NCBI GenBank assembly: GCA_021442155.1
Contig: CM038228.1
Location: 11,325,179 to 11,389,178, forward strand
Source: Cymbidium sinense
Lineage: Eukaryota > Streptophyta > Magnoliopsida > Asparagales > Orchidaceae
Direction of reading: 5' to 3'
DNA: 64,000 nucleotides
Position numbers and translations under genes: made by a program. The stretch's first letter is position 1. Each line of letters begins with the position of its first letter. The notes beneath the pieces are model-generated. The model did not search any database. It was not told where the DNA came from and saw only the letters and a program-made list of their open reading frames with translations. This document shows positions 34,195 through 46,848 of this stretch, one piece after another.

Positions 34195-36120
34195 TGAACC
34201 CACACTCAACCATTTGAATATGTTAAGTGGGGCTCATTGAATTTAGGAGAGGGATTTTGAATGAATTGGAGAAGATATTTTGAGTTTAGAATCCACTTTC
34301 AACAAATTTGTGTATGTTGAAAATGGCTTCAAATATTTTGAAGAGATTTTTATGCTTCCAATGGTTCATATTTGAATTTGATTTTATGTTTGGGGACCCT
34401 TTATTTAAAAAATTTGAGTATGTTAAAATAGAGGGTCAATTGATTTTGTTTGGGATTACTCATTTAGAAAATTTGGGCATGCTAATGAGTGTTTAAAAAT
34501 AAATTTCTTCTTTTGTTTGTTTTCCCATGATGTGTATCATGTGTGAATGGGATCTTTACTTAGAAAATTTGTGTATGCTAAATAAAGCCCAAATATGTTT
34601 GATTCTTTATTTTGATTTTTGAAAAAGGGGTCTTTACTTTAGCAAATTTGGGTATGCTAAATAAAGTTCAAATGTGTTTTAGTTTTTTATTTTTGAAAAT
34701 GGAAACTTTAATTAGCAAATTTTGCATGCTAAATAAAGTCCAAATGTGTTTTATTTTTGTGTTTTGATTTTTGAAAAGGGATATTTGCTTTAGCAAATTT
34801 GGATATGCTAAATAAAGTCCAAATGTGTTTGTCTTATGTTTTGATTTTGAAAATTAGGCCTTTACTTAGCAAATTTGTGTATGCTAAATAAAGGCCTACA
34901 TGTGTTTGGGTTTTGATTTTGAAAATAGGATCTTTACTTAGCAAATTTGGGTATGCTAAATAGAGTCCAAATGTGTTTGATTTTTTTTTTTTTGGTTTTT
35001 CAAAAGAGATCTTTACTTAGCAAATTTGGATATGCTAAATAAAGTTCAAATGTATTTGATTTTTATTTAGATTTTAGAAAATGAGGGTTTCTATTTAATA
35101 AATATGGAATGTTAAATAGAATCCAATTTATTTATTTTTTTTTTTAAAATGAAACTCATTTGACAAATTTGGGTATGTTAAATGGAATTTTAATGTATTT
35201 TTATTTTAAAAGGAGATTTCCATTTAACAAATTTGGGTATGTAAAATAGAAGTCAATTATGTTTTATTTTTCAAAGTTAATTTTTTTGTGTGTGATTATT
35301 GCTTTTTTGAAAAGAAGGAAATTCCAACTAGACACATGTGGAATGTGTTAAGTGGAGTTTTAAATGGTTTTGTTTGAAAATGAATCCATTTAACAAATCT
35401 AGATATTATGAATGAAGAGGCTCATCTTCAAATTTGTAATTTTTTTTTTTGAAAAGGAAGAAACTCCGACTTCAACATATGTGAGGTATATATTGAATGA
35501 AGTTTCAATACTTATGACATGATTTTATTTGGAAATGAAATTTTCATTCAATAAATTTGGGTATATTGAATGAGGGTATTCATTTTCAAATATGTACTTT
35601 TTGAAAGATGATTTTTTTATTTTATTTGGAAATAAAATCTTCATCCAATAAATTTAGGTATAATGAATGAGGATGTTCATTTGTGCTTTTTGAAAGGTGG
35701 TTTTTTATTTTATTTTGAGTTAAATCTTCATTCAATAAATTTGGGTATATTGAATGAGGATGTTCATGTGCTTTTTGAAAGTTGATTTTTTTTTAATTTG
35801 GGAATGAAATCTTCATTCAATAAATTTAGGTATATTGAATGAGGATGTTCATTTGTGCATTTTGAAAGATGATTTTGATTTTATTTGGGAATGAAATCTT
35901 CATTCAATAAATTTGAGTATATTGAATGAGGATATTCATTTGTGTTTTTGAAAGATAGTTTTGATTTTATTTAGGAATAAAATCTCCATTCAATAAATTT
36001 GGGTATATTGAATGAGGATGTTCATTTGTGATTTTTGAAAGTTGATTTTGATTTGATTTGGGAATGAAATCTTCATTCAATAAATTTAGGTATATTGAAT
36101 GATGATATTCATTTGTGCTT
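34195..36120 (-). repeat. Leader hairpin array of M: about 20 units with constant loop and covarying arms
   Basis: Tandem units of about 70-105 bp, each with an inverted repeat around the loop AATTTGGGTA (as read on +). Examples: 34632-34666 with AGCA/TGCT arms; 34855-34898, a 17-bp stem with one mismatch around AATTTGTGTA; 35222 with TTAACA/TGT-AAA arms; 35725-35760 with CTTCATTCAATA/TATTGAATGAGG arms. The arms differ between subgroups but remain complementary to each other, while the loop stays. Units from 35540 to 36115 are recent duplicates with an 85-90 bp period. The array lies between the primer site and the coding region, so it would be in the genomic RNA leader. Confidence 0.88.
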
Positions 36121-36590
36121 TTTGAAAGATGATTCTTAGCTTTGATTTTTTTTAAAAATATTCTACATGTAACAATCTTGAAGATTGTTAGATGAGGTTA
36201 AGCTATGAAAATTTTTTGTGCAAGTATTGAACTTTTTGGAAAGTGCTTTTGAAAAGTGAAATTTTATGAAGGATTTATTTTTTGTATTTGTAGAATGAAC
36301 CTTACCTCACATAGAAATGGTAAGGGAAGTTCAACAAAATTTTTAGTCATTTCTTTTGTTTAAATTTTATTTTCACTTATTGGGGAACCCAACAGGGGTT
36401 TTAAGACTTAGACGAAGTGAGGTCCTAAAACCTAAAGGATGTTGGCTTGCTTAGCTTAAGAATGAAATAAACTAAGTGCTAATGGAAAAGAAAGATAGTC
36501 TCAGATTCATATAAAATACAAATTCACTATTGATTCAAATGATCATTTACCAAAGATGGAGAGAGAACCCCCCAATGGAGTCAAAAAATG
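36121..36590 (-). other. M leader next to the LTR, with worn primer binding site
   Basis: Matches the P leader 44685-45130 in inverse. The complement of 36567-36585 reads TTTGACTCCATTGGGGGG, a damaged version of P's TGGCGTCTCCACTTGGGA primer binding site, placed a few bases inside the LTR end (CACCA, complement at 36591-36595). A short hairpin (GTTGGG-TTC-CCCAAT on the element strand, about 36377-36400) is also present in P near 44893-44914. Confidence 0.7.
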
Positions 36591-38633
36591 TGGTGTTTAT
36601 TTTATTTCTCAAACTCTTTGCTAATTTGAAATTATATAGATCCATGTATTAAATGTTCCAAATATGTATTGAGATGTTACTATGTTATAATGTTCTATTT
36701 AGGACTTTATGAGAGATTCTTTTTACATTTTAGGAAAATAAAGTAGGTTTACTTCTGTTGTTTGAGGCAAGCCCCATAGTTAACATCTTAAGGAAGAGAT
36801 TTCTTAAGAATATATTTTGATCAAGATTTCAAAGATAATACTATCAATAAATTGGTTATTTTGAAAAATCAAGTGGGATTGATCAAAAGGAGGGAGTTAT
36901 TATTGAAACCAAAGGGGGATGAGTAGGGGATGTTCAAGATGCCAAGAAACCTAGAGAGCATCCCAAACTAAGGGCTTTATATTTTTGAAATTTGAAGAGA
37001 ATTATATGGTTGAGTTGAATTTTTATTAGAAATCTAGGGCTTATAATTTTACAACACGAGATCATAGAAATACCTAAGAGGTGAGGACTTATGCTTGTAG
37101 CCCGGAAAGGAAAATAGAAACCTCAGATCCTGAATTTAGGGAGCTTTGGCGAGGGCCAAGGCACGACCTAAATCTCTGGTGAAAATGGGAATATGGTTTA
37201 TCTCCACAAGAAAGAGTAAACCACCCAATTGTTGGACTTACAACCGTCTAGGGGTGGCCTCCAACTAACTCATCCTATAATTTTAAATACATGTAGACAA
37301 GTCTTATGCTTTGCAAGATAGCTAGGCTATTATTTACTTATAAAGAAGACTAAGCCCTTAAACACACTCCTTAAGAGACTAGATCATGAAGGGCATGAAT
37401 AAATGACTTAATCTAATGTAAATTTTGTTAAGTTTTATTTTAGTTTTTGGACATTTTGATTTGACATAGACTATGTGATTTTTCATATGCCTAATGCATG
37501 AGAAGGTTGATTATGGGACAAAATCAGTAAGAAGGAGGTGTATTTCTACCATGGCTCTTAAAGGTCAAACCATTTTCCATGGCAAACGTGAAAGCCCCCA
37601 TTAGCAAAAGTGAAGCAATATATTTTTTTATACATGATGTGAGACATAAACAAAGTTGCTAAATATTTTATTATCTTGATTTATGCCCTAGGCTTTTTAG
37701 GTGAGGTTATAAGTTGTTTAGTTTTAATTTTGAATTGATTAATTGGATACAAAATTTATTTTTGCCTAAGAGCCTAATTGCATCCAGGCCATTCATCAAT
37801 CAATGAAGAAACTAGAAAAATCATATCATTCTTATTACACAAGCTAAACAAACATCAAACAATTTTATAAAGCTAGCACAAAAGAATAAGAGGCCAATGT
37901 GGTCGAGTACCATTGCACAAACTCAAAAAGAAAAATAGGTAGTCGAGCTCTACCCATATACAACCCAGATTACAAATGAATAATTACAATAAAAAATGAA
38001 TTTATGTTATGTGGGTCCTCATTCTTCATTTCTTCATTTCTTCATTTCTTTATTTCTTTTGATTTGATGATGGATGTGTCTTCCTTTCATATAAATATAA
38101 AGACTTATGACCAATGTTCACCTTAATTCTCCCATAACATTCATTCCAAATATTAATTACAAAATTTACATTAAAATGGGAAAGGTAAATCTAACTAAAC
38201 AGAGATTAGCTAAAATACCACACAACCAAAGTAGTTATATGAATAATGACTTAGAATCCCACACATGTGTAACCAAGTCCACCTAATTTGGATCATGCTT
38301 AGGGGTATAAGCAACCTGCACAGTAAGAATATTTTTTATATTTTTATTACAATGCCTCTTAAGCATAATTCCCTGAAGAAGACATGATTAGACTAAGATT
38401 GCCCTATAATCCAGTCTGCACACATGCACCCTAACATCCAGGCTAAAATATTACATCACAAAATAAAATCAAACATCAAACAATGCACGCCTAACATAGA
38501 GCCAAGTGGCTAATTTAGCCTAATGTGTTTTAAGGCTTATGTGGCATGTGTTAGCTAGGCTTTAAGGATGAAGTTTTCTATGTTTGAAGGATTCAACTTA
38601 GAGGTTGGTTTTATTTAAGTGATTTAGTTGATT
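36591..38633 (-). repeat. M 5' LTR, part next to the internal region
   Basis: The LTR's terminal 2 kb on the minus strand, aligned with 10898-12828 of the M 3' LTR. It ends at the insertion point of P, and the same LTR continues at 61978. No gene. Confidence 0.82.
38629..38633. repeat. target-site duplication of P, left copy
   Basis: TGATT, directly before the P LTR start (TGTGGACC). The right copy is TAATT at 61973-61977. In the M 3' LTR, which never received P, the site reads TTATTTGTTAATTTT. Confidence 0.75.
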
Positions 38634-41600
38634 TGTGGACCACATTTTTAGAATCCATCTTAGACCTAAGACTCCTCTTAGACTTTAAGAGATCCTTAGT
38701 TTTAAGATACATCTAGTGATTAGGTGGACACTCAACCTAGCCCTAGAGACTTAGAAGAGTTAGCCATAGGAATAAGTCATGCCTTAGAGGTATTAGGAAA
38801 ATTTTCCTACCCTATAGCTTGAACCACATTCCTCACTTCCTTCCTTCAAGTCAAACTCCAAATCAAATCAACGTCAAACCTAAATCAATTCCAGCTTAAT
38901 TGATTTTCTCTAAACTCAAATCAATTCTAAATGATTGAAATCCAAGATTGATTCCAAATGATTGAAGCCTATGATTGAAATTAATTCAAAATCTTTCCTA
39001 AGTCCTTACTCTCTAAGGACTTAGCCTAAATCATTCAAATCAATTCAAATTCATGAAATTTTCACAACCCATTTATATTCTCATTTATATTCACATATAT
39101 AAATGAAATATAAATTCAAATCAATCAAACTAAATCCAAAATTCAAATCCAAATCAAAATCTTTCCTAAGTCACTTTGATTCTCTTAAGGACTTAGCCTA
39201 AATCAAGTTCAAATCACTTCAAATCCTTGAAATTTTCTCATAACCCATTTATATTCTCATTTATATTCACATATATAAATGAAATATAAATTCAAACAAC
39301 CAAAACCAACTCCAAAAATCAAACTCAAATTCAATCAAAATCCAACCTAAGCCTTTCAAGTCAAAATCTTGAACTTAGCCAAATCAATTTCAAATCCAAA
39401 CCCTTGATTTTTTTTTCATGATTCAATCAATCCTTCAATCATGAATCCAAATATAAACATAAACTTCAATCACCAAACCAAAACTCAATTCAAAAATCAA
39501 ACCCAAGTCAAACTCATGTTCACCCTTTGAACTTGAAATTGTCAAATGAATCAAAACCCATTTGACTTCAAACCACTTGCAAATGGATTTATATTTCAAT
39601 CATAAGTCCATATGTGAGTTCAATCAAACTCAAATCAAGTTTTGACCAAGCCATTTGACCCACTTAGGCTCACTTGACCCAAAGTGACCTAAAGTACCCT
39701 TATGAGCCAAATTCTAATCCTAACCAAATTGGATTGAACTAAGCCAGCCTAAGCCTCTCATCATGATCAACAATCATCATGAGATGATCAATCACTCAAA
39801 TTGGGTCAAACTAAGTCAAACCTAAGGGTTGACCAAGTCAACACTTAGCCAAAATGAAACCCAACATAGCCAAAATCCACCATAGGCCAAATTGATTGAA
39901 ACCATTGATCAAAACTCATTCATGATCAATGTTTGAACTTAACCAAGTCAACATTTAAGCCTAATCTAGCCCAATTGGCTACTTGACCAAGTTGACCCAA
40001 CTTGATCTAAAAATTCAAAATGTGTCAAAACTTGATCTAAGCCAAATTGATTGAAACCAATGGGTCAAGTTCATTCCAAAATGATTGTTGAACTTGACCA
40101 AAGCCTCAATTGACCAACTAGACCTAACCTAACCCAATTGACCAAGAACCCAACTTGACCTAAAGGGTCATATTGAGCCAAACTCAAATATAAACTAAAT
40201 TGATTGAAAACAAAGATACCAATCCATTTCATATGACCAACCAAACTTGAACCAACCTATGACCTAACTAAAATAGGTCAATTTGGGTCAATCAAACTTG
40301 ATCTTCTCCTAGAAGATGGATGGTGACCATTCCTCATAGAGAAGAATAGGGAAGGATCATGAGCCATCCATCCATATATTTTGGATGGATTGCCATCAAA
40401 AGAAGATCCATGTTTTAACTCAGATCCATAGCTTTACGGCCATCCATCCTTGATCGATGGATGAGGAGAAAGCGCAGAGTCGCCAACACAAGTGCTTCAT
40501 TGTGATAATTTAATATCAATCCCATCGCCATGCGGAAAGTGTACACGCTAGCGTCCACATGACGATTAAACATTTAATTAGGTTATTAAATTACCTAATT
40601 AATCATGAAAACTTCCTAAATTCATATATAAGCCTAGAAAAATTAGAAAAATATGAAATAAATTGCATTACATAGATAATTGAATATAGAATATTCTAAA
40701 AAAGATTTAAATGGATTTTGAATAGTGCTTTTCTCTGGATTCAAGTTTTATTAGGAATGTTATTTTGCTAATTACCTCTAATTACCCACCAATTAATCCC
40801 AAACTTCTGTGCATAATTACTGGGGATGCCTCCCTAATTTCTTTTGGGATTTATTGGTTTAATTAAAGGAATTATTCATTCCTTAATCACCCCTTAATAT
40901 ATAATTAATTAAGGGTATAATTAATGGTCAAACTCTGATTGAGTTAATTAAGTTATGTGAATATGAGGTTTAGGGAATAATTTTGGGATACCTTCCTTAA
41001 AATATTCCTTAAATCACTTTCTTCCTTACCCCTTAATTAATTTCATAAAATTCTAAAACTTTCCATAATTCAATTAATATATCTTGGGTGAATGCTTAGG
41101 TGTTCAAGAGTCCAAGTACAATTAAGGAAATTAAAACTCAACTCACATGTGTGAGAGGTGTTATGAAATTACTTAAAATAAACCTCTTTACTTAATTAAT
41201 CTTTAATCATGAGCCAATTGCATTAGGTGCCTTTCTTTCTTAGGTGCATTACTGATTTAAATTCTTTGTGTGACTTTATGTCATATCATTGGCTCATAAT
41301 TATTTGATTAATTATGCTAAGGTGGTGGTAAATGTAATTAACACACTTAATTCATACCTTTACCTAAGAAACATATAAAAATCATCTAATAATCCTAAAA
41401 ATATACTAAATCAACAAACATATGTGGGAATGGGTTAGGAGCAACAAACTCACCTCATATTTATCAAATTAAATCAAATTCAAAATAAAACAAAGCCTTC
41501 CTTAAAAATAACTTGATCTGCTTTAAGCTTTCTTATTTCATAAGATTGTCTTTAGAATTAATTAGTGAGAATGTTTACATGCTTTCATCACTTTAGTTCT

Positions 41601-44600
41601 TTCCTAACATGCTAAATGTGTATGTCATATGAATTTCATGCATTCATGCTTTTCAAAAAATCAAATTAAAATGAAATATTTCTTTATGTCAAATTGCATG
41701 TTTTGGCTAAAGTAAAAAATATGAATGGATATTATCACTATTAAATCCAAAACCATTTCCAAAATCCATCAATCAAACACCTAAACTGAAAGTGTGTTAC
41801 TTTATAATTATTTATAAGCTTGCATATGGATATAAATATGAAGATGTGCATAGTGTAGCTTCTCTTCTTTTTAGCATAGTTTTGAATAGATTTGGCATGT
41901 ATAGTTTATTTGAAAAGAACATAACACTTGCCTAACCATTCCTATTCATTCCTATGCTATTACTTAAGAAGGACATCCACACTTGTATATAAATTGCATA
42001 AACAAAAAAAACAACAAATACAAACTTTTGCATCTTTCTTTTCCATTCATTTCTTTTGTACATGTGCTTGTATTTAAGGAAAGTGGTATATTAGGACAAC
42101 CCTGGTTGTGAGGTTTTAACTAAGTCTTGTTACACCTTGGTGCAACAATGGCACCATATACTCACTTATGCCTTTCATACATATACATGTGCATGTGAAA
42201 ATGGATAAGAAACTTTTCTACTTAATGAAAATCATGCATCATAAAGCATTCAAATTTTCTTAAGTAACATTTAGCATTCATCATAAAGTGTGCTAAACAT
42301 TTTCATTTGTATGTATAGATATGCTTAGATTCATTCATATGCATGTTATACATGTTGGGAAAGAAAATGTGTGTTTTGTGATATTAATTCATTTTACTTA
42401 ATCTTAAAATGCCTTTCTTTTTGAATATGTTTGTTTAGGAAAATCTAAACTTAGGATTAATTAAAACACATAATAAAACATTCACTAAAAAAATCAAATA
42501 TGAATCCACTTTAGAAATTACTTAAGGTAGGGAAGGAAAGAGAAGTTCTCTTATCTTAGTAATTAATTAGATTCAAACTTAACAAATCACCAAATAAAAT
42601 CAACCCAAAAACTAAACAACTTAAATGAAACCACCTCTAAGTTGAACATCTTCACACTTAGAAAACCTTAAAGCATACATACCACACAAACCTTTTAAAG
42701 CACACACATTAGGTTAAGTCACCACTTCTAGCTTTAGGTTAGGTGCATGGTTTGATGTTTGCTTTATTTTTTGATGATTATTTTTAGTCTAGATGTTAGG
42801 GTGAATGAATGAATGGTAGGAATTTTAGTCTAATCATTATTTCTATAAGGGATTGTGCTTAAGGGGTGTTGTAAAAAATATAAATACTTTTGTATGCTTA
42901 TACCCCTAAGCATAATCCATAGTGGACTTGGTTACCCATGTATGTGTGCTAAGTCCAATATACATGCTTGGGATTTGTATGGTTTGTTTATAATCTATTT
43001 TGCAAGTGTTAGTTAGATTTACTTTTCCTTTTCATGTAATTTTGCAATTAGATTTTGGAATGAATGTTATGGGGGATTAGAGCATCATTAAGATTATCTT
43101 ATGTGAAGCCTTTAAAGAAACCACTTCCAACCATCCAAAAGAAGGAACCAAAAGAAGAAAGAAGAAAGAAGAAGAAAAGAAGAAAAGAAGAAATGAAGAC
43201 CCCATAACATGAATTTCCTTTGATTGTAAATTAATTCATTTGTAATCCAGTTGAAGGCTCTACCCAATTTGTTTTCATGTCTCACCACAAATGCCTTTTA
43301 TTTTTTGTTAGCTTTATAAAATGTTTTGATTTTGTTTAGCTTGTATTAAGATGGCATTTTCCTAGTTTCTTCCTTTTTAATGTATGTTTGGATGATGGAT
43401 TAGGCTCTTAGAAAAATAAATCTTCTACCAAATTAATAACTCAAAATTAAAATAAATAACTCATAACCTCATTTAAAGCCTAAGTTAAAATCAAGATAAA
43501 AGAATTAGCAACCCCTTAGTTGGATGAGTATTTCTTTATAACATCATGCATAAAGTATATTATTTCACTCTTGATTGGAGGGCTTCCACCTTGAGAACTT
43601 GGCTTGACCTTTGAGAGCCATGGTGGAAACACACCTCCTTCTCGATTTTGGCCAATAATCTTACTTCTCATGCATTAGGCATATGAATCCTATAACCTGA
43701 GTCAAATGATTGTCCAAAAATAAAATAAAATGTAATATGTTATTAGATCTAGGTCATTTTTCATGCCCTACATGATCTAGTCTCTTAGGAGTGAGTTTAC
43801 TTAGTCTCTTTCTAAATAAATAACAACCTAGCTATCTTGCATAAAGCATATGACTTGCCTACATGAATTTAAAATCATAGGAGGAGTTAGTTGGCCACCA
43901 AGGTTGAAATGTGGGTTTGTCCTCTTGTGGAGGAAACCAAATACCCATTTTTGCTTAGATTTAGGTCATGCTTTTGGCCCCTCACCAAAGCTCCTAGATT
44001 TAGGGAGGTTTCTCCCTCTGGGCCATATAAGCATAAATATTCACCTCTTAGCATTTCATAACCTTGTATTATGGAATTATAAGCCCTAAACTAATAAAAA
44101 ATTTAACTCAAATAAATAATTCAATTTCAAAATGTAAAGCCCAACTATAGATAGTTTGAGATGCTCACTAGTTTCTAGCATCGAGCATCTCCTACTTATC
44201 TTTCTTTGGCTTCAATAATAATCTCTCTTGATCAATCCCATTTGATCTTCCAAAATAAACTAATCGATTGATAGTCCTACCTATTGAAATATTTGGAGAT
44301 AATGATCATTATTTTTAATTAAGAGTATTCCTAAGAATCTCATTAGGATTATTAACTATGGGGGGCTTGCCCTCATAGGAAACTTAATGAACTTTAAAAT
44401 AAACCCTACTTTAATTTTTTCCATGTAAAGTAGGGAAGAATCTATATGCACCCATTGTCCTTAGGAGTCCTGAGGTGATTAGGTCCATTGTGTGGTGACT
44501 TCATCTTTCGAGATAGTACACCTCTCCTCAATGTCATACCCAATCACCCTCAATAAGAACATCTGGGGATCTACGTGGTGTCAAAATGCAAAAAGAAGTA

Positions 44601-44684
44601 TATTTTCTATCTTCATTTTTTATTCTACATAGAGTGAAGATGGAAATATACATTCTTTTTAGAAATCATATAAAAATTCCACCA
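38634..44684 (+). repeat. P 5' LTR, 6.05 kb
   Basis: Starts TGTGGACCACATTTTTAG and ends TTCCACCA. It is shorter than the 3' LTR mainly because of one deletion near 40290-40310, which removes the counterpart of about 56150-57360 (roughly 1.2 kb of the end of the TTGACC zone and the zone after it). Two ~177-bp subrepeats (anchors near 39075 and 39250) and a TTGACC zone (39630-40300) are present. Non-coding. Confidence 0.88.
39630..40300 (+). promoter_or_regulatory. TTGAC-rich zone, P 5' LTR copy
   Basis: Same W-box-like clustering as in R1, shortened on its right side by the 1.2-kb deletion. Confidence 0.55.
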
Positions 44685-44694
44685 TAGATTTTTT

Positions 44695-44712
44695 TGGCGT
44701 CTCCACTTGGGA
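44695..44712 (+). other. Primer binding site of P
   Basis: TGGCGTCTCCACTTGGGA, ten bases inside the 5' LTR end. It ends up complementary to a tRNA 3' end, beginning with the TGG that pairs with CCA. Tat/Ogre elements are known for TGGCGAC-type sites assigned to tRNA-Arg; the tRNA identity here is from memory and not checked. Confidence 0.75.
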
Positions 44713-45150
44713 TGGTTACTCTCTCCATCTTTGATAAATGATCATTGTCTCCAAGTATCGACAGTGGGGTTGTACTTTTGTATGAATCTAAGACTATCTT
44801 TCTTTCCATTAGCACTTAGCTTATTTCACCCTTAAGTAAAGCTAGCCAACATCTTTAGGTTTTAGGACCTCACCCCATGTTGGTCATAAAACTCCCGTTG
44901 GGTTCCCCAATGGGTAAAAATAAAAATTGAATAAAAAAAGAATTAATTAAAGACTTTCTCCTTACTATTTTTATGTTAAGGAAAGGTTCATTCTAAAATA
45001 ATAAAGACAAAATAAATCCTTCATAAAAAGTTTTGCTTTTCGAAAAGCACTCTTTCTAAAATGCATGTAATAAAATATTTACACCAAAATTTTTTTCTAA
45101 ATCACCTTCAACTTGCAATCTTCATGATTGTTATATGTATGATCATCTTT
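44713..45150 (+). other. P leader between primer site and hairpin array
   Basis: Non-coding. It contains a compact hairpin, CCCGTTGGG-TTC-CCCAATGGG, near 44893-44914, whose core GTTGGGTTCCCCAAT is also in M. A conserved hairpin here could serve RNA packaging or dimer formation, but nothing proves it. Confidence 0.6.
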
Positions 45151-46660
45151 ACAAAAATAAAATTTCAACAATCACATTTTCTAGAAGCACAAATGAGTTT
45201 CTTCACTCAATTCATTTTAGTGAATACCTCATTTTCAAAAATAAAATTCTAACAATTACATTTTCTAAAAGCACAAATGAGCTTCTTCACTCAATTCATT
45301 TTGGTGAAGACCTCATTTTCAAAAATTTTCAATCATGTTTTCAAAAGCATAAAATTTGGAGATGGATGCATCCAAATGTATTGAATGGACATCTTTCAAG
45401 CAAAAATTAACTTTAAAATTCCATTCCATATGAGCTAGATTGGAACTTTCACATTTAAAAAAAAAAACACATATGAAACCTCTCCATTCAATATACCCAC
45501 ATTTATTGAATGGAGGTTTCATTTTTAAACAAAATCAATAATAAACTTTTAAAATGCACATATGAATATCTCCATTCAATATACCCAAACTTATTGAATA
45601 TTTCATTTCAAATAAAAGTAACATTATTTTGAAATGACACTTAACATATTCCATATATGATTAGGTTGGGATTTCCTCTTTCAAAAAGGCAATAATCACA
45701 CACAAAATATACATCTTTGGAAAATGAAATATAATTGATTTCCATCTTACATACCCAAATTTGTTAAATCGAAATCTACCTTTTAAAAAATCAACAAAAA
45801 TAATTTTTTTTTCAAAGCATGTTTGAAACTTCAATTTAGCATACCCGATTTGCTAGAATGAAGTCGCCTTTTCCAAAAACAAAAATTAGAAACACATTTT
45901 TGGAATTTCATTTAGCACACTCAAACTTGCTAAGTGAAATCTCCATTCCAAAAAAATTTTCAAAACATATTTGGAACTTCAATTCATACCCCATTTTCTA
46001 AAGTGAAGCCTCCCCTTCTCAAAATCCAAAACACAAAAAAATTTTAAACACTTTCTTAGAATTTCATTTAGCATAGTCAAATTTGTTAAGTGAAATTTCT
46101 ATTTCACAAAAATTCAAATCAAAATTAAAAGAAACACATTAGGATTTTCTTAGCATACTTAAATTTGCTAAGAATCCTATTTTCAAAAATTTCCAAAAAA
46201 TAAAACACACATGGATTTCCTCATCTAGCATACCTAAATTTGCTAAATGAGAAATTACATTTCTCTTTTTAAATCACAAAAATGATTCACAAAAGAAAGC
46301 AAACAAGCTAACAAAAAAGAAGAAATTATTTTCAAATATCTCACTTAGCATACCCAAATTTGCTAAGTGAGTAAATTCCAAAAATCTCAAATCCAAAACA
46401 AAAATAAATTGACCCTTTACTTTAACATACTCAAATTTGTTCCTCAAAATCAAAATTAAAACTCAAATATGAACCTATGGAAGCATCTCCTCAAAAAAAA
46501 ATACTTGAACCCATTTTCAACATATCCAAATTTATTTAAAGTGGATTCTACATCCAAAAAATTTCTCTTTCCAATCAAATCTCGAAATCTATTCTAAATC
46601 ATTTGAGCTCGACTTAGCATTTTCAAAATGTTGAATATGGGTTCAAATTCTAAATTCATA
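45151..46660 (+). repeat. Leader hairpin array of P: about 15 units with constant loop and covarying arms
   Basis: Plus-strand counterpart of the M array, with loop TACCCAAATT. Best units: 46340-46371, a perfect 11-bp stem CTCACTTAGCA / TGCTAAGTGAG; 45482-45515, a perfect 12-bp stem CTCCATTCAATA / TATTGAATGGAG around TACCCACATT. Others lie near 45280, 45570, 45745, 45830, 45910, 46060, 46145, 46215 and 46505. Spacing is about 70-105 bp. The short ORFs at 45061-45410 are chance readings of the repeats. Confidence 0.87.
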
Positions 46661-46848
46661 ATTCAAAGTCAACAGAAATCTGATCCAAATTTATTTTCAA
46701 CATTGTAGACTCTCATTTGGTAGACTTTTGATTCATCTGGTTCAATTTTCGATTGTAAATGGTAAGTATGTGTTTACCTTTCCCCACGGATATACTTGGC
46801 AATCGAGCCGCTTCCTGATTCACGCCCTCATTCATTTCAAATGAGGTT
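46661..46848 (+). other. Transition from leader to coding region
   Basis: Composition changes sharply here from AT-rich repeats to more GC-rich coding-type sequence. No motif was recognised. Confidence 0.4.

Noticed and set aside
34195..36120. Satellite DNA array
   Set aside because: Only about 2 kb, confined to the leader of two elements in the same place relative to the primer site, so it is an element component.
36890..36925. Polypurine tract and LTR start of a separate element (CCAAAGGGGGATGAGTAGGGG)
   Set aside because: It lies inside the M LTR on the strand opposite to the element sense and is present at the same place in all LTR copies, so it is LTR-internal sequence and not a PPT.
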